DNA of 6,987 nt from NCBI GenBank assembly GCA_002333125.1, contig DDBM01000180.1, positions 1,668-8,654 of the forward strand, written 5' to 3'. The position numbers and the translations under genes were made by a program. The notes beneath the pieces are model-generated. The model was not told where the DNA came from. It ran no database searches and saw nothing but the letters and a program-made list of their open reading frames with translations. This stretch comes from Moraxellaceae bacterium UBA2032. Its GTDB lineage: Bacteria > Pseudomonadota > Gammaproteobacteria > Pseudomonadales > Moraxellaceae. Each line of letters begins with the position of its first letter. Position 1 is the first letter of the stretch. Below, piece by piece: positions 1-4,637 of this stretch.

Positions 1-678
1 ATGTTACTTCATATTCCTCAAGTATTAAACGCTAGTCAGCTTGCAGAAATACGGCACAATTTACACACCGCATCTTGGCAAGCAGGGGCAACAACCGCAG
101 GGGGGCAAGCCGCTAAAGTAAAACATAACTTACAGTTACCGCAAAACTTGGCGATTGCCCAACACATGGCACAGCAGGTACGAGAGGCATTATTGGCTAA
201 CCCCTTGTTTGTGTCGGCAGTGTTGCCTAAACAGCTTTTAATGCCTTTGTTTAATTGTTATCAGCAAGGTGGGCATTTTGGTAATCATGTTGATGGTGCG
301 ATTCAATACGAAACACTGACACGTTTAGCAGTACGTACCGATGTATCAACCACTGTTTTTTTATCCGAGCCAGATGAGTATGAGGGCGGTGAGTTAGTCA
401 TAGAAGATAATTATGGCAGCCACGAAGTTAAATTGTCGGCAGGCGATGCCATTGTATATCCTGCTACCAGTTTGCATCGGGTTGAGCCTGTGACCGATGG
501 TCAGCGTTTAGCGGCATTTTTGTGGTCACAAAGCATGGTACGCGACAACACCCAACGCCAATTATTGTTCGATTTAGATATGACGATTATTCGTTTACGT
601 CAGCAATTACAAGACAGTCCAGAAGTGGTTTCTCTTACTAATCATTATCATAATTTATTGCGTCAATGGGTAGCATAA
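1..678 (+). CDS. piuC: PiuC/YbiX-type Fe(II)/2-oxoglutarate-dependent dioxygenase (PKHD-type hydroxylase)
   Basis: A 225-residue cytoplasmic dioxygenase of the PKHD-type hydroxylase family, the same length as E. coli YbiX as I remember it. The double-stranded beta-helix core carries the iron triad H96-x-D98 (in NHVDGA) and H159 (in SLHRVEP), with R169 ten residues later as the probable 2-oxoglutarate carboxylate ligand. The N-terminus (MLLHIPQVL) and C-terminus (NHYHNLLRQW) also match the family, so the gene looks complete although it begins at the first base of the window; its promoter and RBS lie outside. Family members are iron-starvation genes often placed beside TonB-dependent siderophore receptors; the true substrate is unknown to me. 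The stop codon overlaps the tonB start (TAATG), so the two are probably co-transcribed and translationally coupled. Family assignment is very secure; the symbol is the usual one for this family. Confidence 0.93.
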   Translation: MLLHIPQVLNASQLAEIRHNLHTASWQAGATTAGGQAAKVKHNLQLPQNLAIAQHMAQQVREALLANPLFVSAVLPKQLLMPLFNCYQQGGHFGNHVDGAIQYETLTRLAVRTDVSTTVFLSEPDEYEGGELVIEDNYGSHEVKLSAGDAIVYPATSLHRVEPVTDGQRLAAFLWSQSMVRDNTQRQLLFDLDMTIIRLRQQLQDSPEVVSLTNHYHNLLRQWVA

Positions 679-1373
679 TGGCGCAATTTAGTTTGGCAGA
701 TGAGTCCAGTCTTTTACAAAAAATAGGGGTTTTGGCCTTAGTATTGGCTGTACACGGAGTCGCTATATATTGGGCGACACATCAGGCTAATTTAGTGACT
801 ATTAAGCCCAAAAAAACCGCCATGCAGGCTGTGATGATTATGCCTGTTACGTTGCCTCTCAAACCGCCAACGCCTGAGCAAGTCAAACCTCCACCTGTTA
901 TCCAACCAAAAGTACACAAAGTAGTTGAAAAAACACCTATTTTGCCCCCATCTCCCAAAGCCATTAGTGTAGATAAACCTTTGGTTCAAGAAAAAACAGA
1001 ACCCGTTATTGAAACCAAAACACCCGTTGTATTAGCGGTGAATGAAACGCCCGTTGTGGCTAAACCAGAAATAAGCCCAGAGCCAGAGATTGCCCCTCCA
1101 CGCAGTGATGCCGCCCATCTTAATAATCCTGCACCTTCGTATCCCTCAATGTCACGGCGTTTAGGTGAGCAAGGGCGTGTTGTGTTAAATGTTTATATTT
1201 TGGCTGATGGTACTGTGGGCGAGGTCAAAATCAAACAAAGTAGCGGTTTTTCTCGTTTAGATGATGCAGCACTACAAGCGGTCAAAAAATGGCGTTATCA
1301 AGCAGCGCGACGTGGCCAGCAAGCGATTGATTTTTGGTATGTACAACCGTTGTCTTTTTCTTTAAATCCATAA
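678..1373 (+). CDS. tonB: Energy transducer TonB
   Basis: A 231-residue TonB that spans the periplasm and transmits energy from ExbB-ExbD to outer-membrane receptors. It has a short cytoplasmic tail, one N-terminal membrane anchor (about residues 16-33) with a conserved-type His (H26, in AVHGVAIYW), a Pro/Lys/Glu-rich periplasmic spacer (about 60-145), and a C-terminal TonB domain from about residue 149. That domain contains the YP motif (Y155-P156), GRVVLNVYI, the DG turn, and a final KKWRY segment. The serine found four residues before this His in E. coli TonB is Val here. I chose ATG 678 because it forms a TAATG overlap with the upstream stop codon; an in-frame ATG at 666 would add only four residues (MGSI) and lacks a clear SD. 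It is followed 15 bases later by exbB. The TonB call is secure; which receptors it serves cannot be seen. Confidence 0.93.
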   Translation: MAQFSLADESSLLQKIGVLALVLAVHGVAIYWATHQANLVTIKPKKTAMQAVMIMPVTLPLKPPTPEQVKPPPVIQPKVHKVVEKTPILPPSPKAISVDKPLVQEKTEPVIETKTPVVLAVNETPVVAKPEISPEPEIAPPRSDAAHLNNPAPSYPSMSRRLGEQGRVVLNVYILADGTVGEVKIKQSSGFSRLDDAALQAVKKWRYQAARRGQQAIDFWYVQPLSFSLNP

Positions 1374-1388
1374 TTTTATAGGTGCATT

Positions 1389-2087
1389 ATGCAAGACAGT
1401 CCTTATGGTTTGGCGGCTTTATGGCTACAAGGTGACATGGTTATTAAGGTGGTGTCGGTCTTATTATTATTAATGTCCATCGTCTCTTGGTATGTGATTG
1501 TTACTCGTGCATGGCAAGCCTTTAAATTACGTGCCTCAGCTAAAGTTATGGGTGAGTTTTGGCACGCACAAAGTTTTGACCAAGGTATTCAAATCTTACA
1601 AAGCCAAGACCGTCATAGCCCTTTTAGTGCCTTAGCTTTAGGCGGTCAAGCGGCGGTAGAGCATCATAATGACAGTAAACATGACCTACACGGCCAAATT
1701 AGTTTAACCGAGTGGCTCACCGAAAGCTTACGCGCCGATATAGATGACAACGCCGAACGTATGCAGGCAGGATTACCCATTTTAGCGTCTGTAGGGTCAA
1801 CTGCGCCTTTTGTGGGCTTGTTTGGTACAGTGTGGGGCATTTATCATGCTCTAGTTGGTATTGGTGCATCGGGTCAAGCAAGTATTGATAAAGTGGCAGG
1901 ACCAGTAGGTGAGGCGTTAATCATGACGGCTTTTGGTTTGGCAGTGGCTATTCCTGCGGTATTGGGCTACAACACCTTAATGCGTTCCAACAAAACGACC
2001 ATCAAAAAAATGCAACGTTTTGCGCGTCAGTTACACGCCTATTTTTTGACGGGACGTGCTAGCAAACATAACGCAGGAGCGATGTAA
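1389..2087 (+). CDS. exbB: Biopolymer transport protein ExbB (TonB system proton channel)
   Basis: A 232-residue MotA/TolQ/ExbB-family inner-membrane protein that forms the pentameric proton channel with ExbD and energises TonB. Three membrane segments are visible: about 17-38, 130-155 and 174-196, with a large cytoplasmic loop between the first and second. The family signature lies at 132-151 (LASVGSTAPFVGLFGTVWGI) and the third helix contains GPVGEALIMTAFGLAVAIPA with the conserved polar glutamate E175. ExbB rather than TolQ or MotA is favoured by the tonB-exbB-exbD order. Start ATG 1389 has a close AGGTG (1380-1384, only four bases of spacing). An in-frame ATG at 1437 has a better-spaced AAGGTG, but it would remove the N-terminal ALWLQGD segment that I recall as typical of this family, so 1389 is preferred. 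Only one base separates the stop from exbD. Confidence 0.93.
   Translation: MQDSPYGLAALWLQGDMVIKVVSVLLLLMSIVSWYVIVTRAWQAFKLRASAKVMGEFWHAQSFDQGIQILQSQDRHSPFSALALGGQAAVEHHNDSKHDLHGQISLTEWLTESLRADIDDNAERMQAGLPILASVGSTAPFVGLFGTVWGIYHALVGIGASGQASIDKVAGPVGEALIMTAFGLAVAIPAVLGYNTLMRSNKTTIKKMQRFARQLHAYFLTGRASKHNAGAM
2075..2079 (+). promoter_or_regulatory. Ribosome binding site of exbD (decides the start)
   Basis: AGGAG lies nine bases before ATG 2089, inside the last codons of exbB. It supports 2089 over the in-frame ATG at 2056, which would add 11 residues (starting MLANITQERCN) lying wholly within exbB. Confidence 0.75.
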
Positions 2088-2088
2088 T

Positions 2089-2502
2089 ATGTCTTTTAGT
2101 ATGGACGATGACGATGATGATGTCGTGAGCGAAATCAATATGACTCCGTTGGTAGATGTGATGTTGGTGTTATTGATAATTTTTATTATTACCGTCCCTG
2201 TATTAACGCACTCGGTAAATATTGATTTGCCACGTGCCACCAATCAGCCCAACGTTGTGCAGCCTAAAACAATTAGCATCTCTATTACACAAACAGGCCA
2301 AGTCTATTGGAATGATTTATTAGTTGATAAAGTCATGTTAGCCCATAAATTCAAACAAGTAGCGGCACAAACGATACAACCAGAAGTGCATATTCGTGGT
2401 GATAAAAAAGTAAATTATGAATATGTGATGCATGTGATGGCCGAGGCACAACGTAGCGGCGTACAAAAATTAGGTTTTATAACTGAGCCTATGGGTGGAT
2501 AA
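2089..2502 (+). CDS. exbD: Biopolymer transport protein ExbD (TonB system)
   Basis: A 137-residue ExbD/TolR-family protein with a short cytoplasmic N-terminus, one membrane helix (about 23-43) and a periplasmic C-terminal domain. The signature EINMTPLVDVMLVLLIIF is present, with D23 as the proton-carrying aspartate (equivalent to E. coli D25). It partners ExbB to drive TonB. Start 2089 is one base after the exbB stop and has a good SD. Residues 6-11 form an unbroken run of six aspartates encoded by a GAC/GAT stretch; acidic residues before the EIN motif are common in ExbD, but this run is long. A second ATG at 2101 (M5) is possible but less well placed. This is the last gene of the cluster, with a hairpin terminator starting at its stop codon. 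Confidence 0.93.
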   Translation: MSFSMDDDDDDVVSEINMTPLVDVMLVLLIIFIITVPVLTHSVNIDLPRATNQPNVVQPKTISISITQTGQVYWNDLLVDKVMLAHKFKQVAAQTIQPEVHIRGDKKVNYEYVMHVMAEAQRSGVQKLGFITEPMGG

Positions 2503-2531
2503 AAGAAAGAGGCAGTATATGCCTCTTTCTT
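2503..2531. terminator. Bidirectional intrinsic terminator between exbD and the convergent hydrolase gene
   Basis: A perfect 12-bp inverted repeat (AAGAAAGAGGCA / TGCCTCTTTCTT) with a five-base GTATA loop. On the plus strand it is followed by GTTTTTATTT, a good U-tract for ending the piuC-tonB-exbBD transcript. On the minus strand the tract after the stem is shorter (TTTTATCC), so termination of the hydrolase transcript is probably weaker. The hairpin begins at the last base region of exbD and ends eight bases short of the opposing stop codon. Confidence 0.9.
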
Positions 2532-2539
2532 GTTTTTAT

Positions 2540-3688
2540 TTAGTTAGACCGAGCAGCCAACCAATCGGCGACTTTAGGCCACACATCGCTTGGGGCTTTG
2601 CTGCCCGACAAAATGCCCATGTGACCGCCTGCAACCACCACAAACTCTTTGTCGCTAGAGCTAACATGATCCATCAAGGTTTCTACAGCTGCTTTAGTCA
2701 CCATATTGTCGCTTTTGCCTGCACCTGCCCATAATGCACATTGAATATCGGCCAAACGTACTTCTTTTTTTCCTATTTGCATATAGCCTTTAGCGAGTTC
2801 GTTATCAATCCAAATTCGCACCATCATGTCCTGTACAATACCACCAGGATAAGCCACCATTTTGTCTAAAAAAGCAGAGGTTGTGGCATGATTAACCACA
2901 AATTGACGGTCAGCTAATTTAACCACTAACTCCCAATAACCCATTAAACTACCCATTGGATTGGTCATTTTAAAACCCACCACATTTGCCCAACCCGGTG
3001 TATGTAACCATTGTGGGTTAAGATTATGAATTCTAAATCCTGTGTTTTTGCGTACCCATTCGGCACGACGCTCAATCGCTTGATAAACTTTACCAATAGC
3101 ACCCGACGCATGGCTATTAATTGGTGTGCCTAAAATCACCAAATTACGAATGTCAGGGTCATGGGTCAGGGCGGTGTAACACAGGGTAAAAATGCCGCCC
3201 ATGCTCCAACCATGTAAAGACAGTTGTTGCTGGCCACTATGCTCACGCACTTTAGCCAAAAACTCAGGCATAAACTCACTTACGTAAGTATTTAAGTTGT
3301 AGTGGGTATGTTTGCGTGTGGGCATACCCCAATCAATTAAATACACATCAAAACCTTGAGCTACAAAGTATTTGACTAAGCTACGCTCAGGAAACAAATC
3401 ATAAATCAGCATGTTAACCGCTAAAGGCGGCACAATCACTAAGGGTACTTTATGGGTATTTTTATTTACCGTCATTGGCACGCCATCAACCATGACTTCA
3501 TTTTGGGTAATGGGCAAATAATGACGTAACTTTACTAGGTCGTTGCTGTGTACAACCTCAAAAGGGGTTTGTTCGGCCAAGACCAAATCACGCGCTCTAA
3601 ATATACGATCATTGGCGTTATTTAAAATACGACGTGCAGGTTTAGGAAGTAACTTGATGGATTTAGCTAATAAAGGCGATACAGTCAT
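2540..3688 (-). CDS. PhaC-superfamily alpha/beta hydrolase with a serine nucleophile (PHA synthase-like)
   Basis: A 382-residue cytoplasmic alpha/beta-hydrolase related to poly(3-hydroxyalkanoate) synthases, closest in length to class III PhaC. Visible family marks are the strand-turn segment VPLVIVPPLAVNMLIYDL (82-98), VYLIDWGMP (115-123), the nucleophile elbow G160-W-S162-M-G-G165, an acidic residue D327 (GKSDNMV) and the GGHMGIL histidine H356. The D-to-H spacing of 29 matches what I recall for class III PhaC. True PHA synthases have Cys in the elbow (GxCxGG); here it is Ser, so esterase, lipase or depolymerase-like activity is at least as likely as polymerisation. No phaE, phaR, phaA or phaB neighbour is visible. 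Start ATG 3688 is chosen because an AAGAGA SD precedes it and a TATAAT box lies downstream of the upstream in-frame TTG (3757). Superfamily is secure; the reaction is not. Confidence 0.8.
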   Translation of the reverse strand: MTVSPLLAKSIKLLPKPARRILNNANDRIFRARDLVLAEQTPFEVVHSNDLVKLRHYLPITQNEVMVDGVPMTVNKNTHKVPLVIVPPLAVNMLIYDLFPERSLVKYFVAQGFDVYLIDWGMPTRKHTHYNLNTYVSEFMPEFLAKVREHSGQQQLSLHGWSMGGIFTLCYTALTHDPDIRNLVILGTPINSHASGAIGKVYQAIERRAEWVRKNTGFRIHNLNPQWLHTPGWANVVGFKMTNPMGSLMGYWELVVKLADRQFVVNHATTSAFLDKMVAYPGGIVQDMMVRIWIDNELAKGYMQIGKKEVRLADIQCALWAGAGKSDNMVTKAAVETLMDHVSSSDKEFVVVAGGHMGILSGSKAPSDVWPKVADWLAARSN

Positions 3689-3697
3689 TGCGCTAAG

Positions 3698-3703
3698 TCT
3701 CTT
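3698..3703 (-). promoter_or_regulatory. Ribosome binding site of the PhaC-like gene (decides the start)
   Basis: Reading the minus strand, AAGAGA sits nine bases before ATG 3688. It supports this ATG over the upstream in-frame TTG at 3757, which would add 23 residues and falls inside the apparent promoter. Confidence 0.55.
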
Positions 3704-3730
3704 GATGAGTAGATGTAAAAACTTTAGCGT

Positions 3731-3759
3731 ATTATAGAGCCAAGCACAGTGACTCAAAA
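3731..3759 (-). promoter_or_regulatory. Sigma-70-like promoter of the PhaC-like gene
   Basis: The minus strand has a consensus -10 box TATAAT (3731-3736). A -35 may be TTGAGT (3752-3757, 15-base spacer) or TTTTGA (3754-3759, 17-base spacer). Transcription would start near 3724, giving a leader of about 36 bases to ATG 3688. The -10 is convincing; the -35 is only partial. Confidence 0.6.
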
Positions 3760-3829
3760 AATGATTTGTGTGGACGGCTTAGTCAGATTCATAGTTTACG
3801 CAGTCTTAGCTAGAGATATAAAAATATTT

Positions 3830-4267
3830 TTAACGCAGTTGTAAAAGATGAGAGAGTTGCTTTTGTTGTTGTGGCGCAACTAAATCTGCCAGCGTGTATT
3901 GTTCTAAACACATAAAAAAGCTTTCCATTGCCTCGGCAAATAAGTGTTTAAGTTGGCAAGCAGGACTAATCACACAACAGTTATCTTGTCCAAAACACTC
4001 CACTAATATCGAATCCTTTTCCATCTTACGTACCAGTTTGCCAATATTAATTTCGGACGGTGAACAACCAAGTCTAATACCACCATTTTTACCACGAACA
4101 GCCACTAAATAGCCTTGAATATTAAGCTCTTGAACAATTTTCATGAGGTGATTTTTGGATATTTGATAGCGTTCAGCGACCTCTTTAATCGTAATGAGCC
4201 GCTCCTGATATAGCGCAACATACATTAACGTTCGTAAGGCATAGTCCGTAAAACGTGTGATATTCAT
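3830..4267 (-). CDS. nsrR: NsrR-type Rrf2-family nitric-oxide-sensing transcriptional repressor
   Basis: A 145-residue Rrf2-family regulator resembling NsrR along its length. The N-terminal winged helix begins MNITRFTDYALRTLMYVAL and includes the recognition helix around ISKNHLMKIV (36-45) and the wing VRGKNGGIRLG (57-67), nearly identical to my memory of E. coli NsrR. Cluster ligands are C91, C97 or C98, and C104 (CFGQDNCCVISPAC), plus D8, the residue reported as the fourth [4Fe-4S] ligand in Streptomyces NsrR. The C-terminal YTLADLV is also typical. NO nitrosylates the cluster and releases repression. Start ATG 4267 is chosen over an in-frame ATG at 4321 (18 extra residues) because family members start at this methionine and an AAGG SD precedes it. 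It is divergent from norB, its expected target, with matching operators between. IscR is unlikely given the wing and Cys spacing. Confidence 0.92.
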   Translation of the reverse strand: MNITRFTDYALRTLMYVALYQERLITIKEVAERYQISKNHLMKIVQELNIQGYLVAVRGKNGGIRLGCSPSEINIGKLVRKMEKDSILVECFGQDNCCVISPACQLKHLFAEAMESFFMCLEQYTLADLVAPQQQKQLSHLLQLR

Positions 4268-4276
4268 GAGTGATGA

Positions 4277-4280
4277 CCTT
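4277..4280 (-). promoter_or_regulatory. Ribosome binding site of nsrR (decides the start)
   Basis: AAGG on the minus strand is nine bases before ATG 4267. No comparable SD was seen for the longer reading frame starting at 4321. Confidence 0.55.
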
Positions 4281-4352
4281 GTTGAGTGTCTAGTTTCTTT
4301 CGTTATTTTTATTTTAGGCATTTTTATAGCGTGATGTACACGAAAGTACCTA

Positions 4353-4383
4353 AGTATATTCTTTTTTTGTTTTAAAGATGTAA
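4353..4383 (-). promoter_or_regulatory. Candidate nsrR promoter
   Basis: On the minus strand a -10-like TATACT (4353-4358, 5 of 6 to consensus) is preceded by an A-rich tract (AAAACAAAAAAAGAA). The -35 is poor: TACATC at 18-base or TTACAT at 19-base spacing, both inside the upstream NsrR-like operator. A competing TATAAA at 4323-4328 has no -35. If correct, the leader is about 80 bases and NsrR could repress its own gene. Confidence 0.35.
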
Positions 4384-4397
4384 GTGGTTTACATCTT
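4375..4397. promoter_or_regulatory. NsrR-like operator 1
   Basis: This 23-base site has the 11-1-11 layout of the known NsrR motif (half-site AAGATGYATTT). The left half is AAGATGTAAGT and the right half reads AAGATGTAAAC on the other strand. The palindrome extends outward to 12-bp perfect arms (4372-4383 and 4389-4400, TTAAAGATGTAA). It is the more symmetric of the two sites and lies closer to nsrR, overlapping the -35 region of its candidate promoter. Confidence 0.75.
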
Positions 4398-4422
4398 TAA
4401 TAGCAAGTTATACAATTCGCAA

Positions 4423-4445
4423 AAGATGTATTTGAAATGCACTTT
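4423..4445. promoter_or_regulatory. NsrR-like operator 2
   Basis: This is a second 23-base 11-1-11 site. Its left half AAGATGTATTT equals the NsrR half-site consensus, and its right half reads AAAGTGCATTT on the other strand, with 8 of 11 positions symmetric. Its centre (4434) is 48 bases from that of operator 1. It contains the TTGAAA that may be the norB -35, so binding here would block RNA polymerase. Confidence 0.78.
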
Positions 4446-4459
4446 ATGTTGTCTAACAT
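4432..4459 (+). promoter_or_regulatory. Candidate norB promoter
   Basis: TTGAAA (4432-4437, 5 of 6 to the -35 consensus) and TAACAT (4454-4459, 4 of 6 to the -10) are separated by 16 bases. Transcription would begin near 4466, leaving a leader of about 170 bases. The -35 lies within NsrR-like operator 2, as expected for a repressed promoter. I found no clear FNR/ANR box (TTGAT-N4-ATCAA) in the intergenic region. Confidence 0.5.
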
Positions 4460-4509
4460 AGGAGTAACACTACCTCTGACATCAATACGCAGCGTTTTTT
4501 AAACACAGC

Positions 4510-4531
4510 ATGCTTTTTAAGCATATTTTTT
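4510..4531 (+). terminator. Weak terminator-like hairpin in the norB leader
   Basis: ATGCTT-TTT-AAGCAT forms a 6-bp stem with a three-base loop, followed by A and six T. The shape resembles an intrinsic terminator, but the stem is short and mostly A-T, so premature termination would be inefficient. It could act as an attenuator, or be chance in AT-rich DNA. Confidence 0.3.
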
Positions 4532-4624
4532 AAATCATAAACTTACGCTATAGCACATTTTCTAATGTTTTAGCGTTTAGCAAAAGCGCGTATATGGCGC
4601 AATGCCTAAGTTTGTAATATTAGC

Positions 4625-4630
4625 GGAGAG
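4625..4630 (+). promoter_or_regulatory. Ribosome binding site of norB (decides the start)
   Basis: GGAGAG is seven bases before ATG 4638. It supports this start over the in-frame ATG 4602, which has no SD and would add a 12-residue tail not expected for qNOR. Confidence 0.8.
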
Positions 4631-4637
4631 ACTCATT

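Larger units (their letters stand above)
4446..4637 (+). other. norB leader and remainder of the nsrR-norB intergenic region
   Basis: Between operator 2 and the norB start lie about 190 bases with no credible gene. They hold the -10 part of the candidate promoter, an AT-rich hairpin followed by a T-run (4510-4531), and the norB SD. The 4268-4374 side contains the presumed nsrR leader with an nsrR SD and two weak -10-like boxes. An in-frame ATG at 4602 lacks an SD and is not taken as the norB start. Confidence 0.5.

Noticed and set aside
2031..2243. Minus-strand reading frame opposite exbB-exbD
   Set aside because: The composition (runs of Ser and Thr) is the antisense reflection of the Asp-rich exbD start; exbB and exbD are certain on the other strand.
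2495..2734. Plus-strand reading frame of 79 codons
   Set aside because: It is antisense to the 3' end of the PhaC-like gene, begins within the exbD end and terminator, has no SD and encodes a protein with no recognisable features.
3798..3839. ACGCAGT repeated at 3798-3804 and 3833-3839
   Set aside because: A seven-base direct repeat is expected by chance at this scale; it is not inverted and shows no terminator, attachment-site or operator structure.
3894..4112. Plus-strand frame of 72 codons opposite nsrR, and similar shadows at 782-989, 3543-3737 and 4804-5061
   Set aside because: All lie inside strongly supported genes and have no SD, domain or protein-like composition.
4332..4349. Possible third NsrR-like site around GATGTACACGAAAGTAC
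   Set aside because: Only one partial half-site (GATGTA) is present without the 11-1-11 symmetry; the GTAC repeats are short and self-palindromic.
4460..4464. AGGAG in the early norB leader as a possible SD for a leader peptide
   Set aside because: No ATG, GTG or TTG lies at suitable spacing, and it sits at or before the predicted transcription start.
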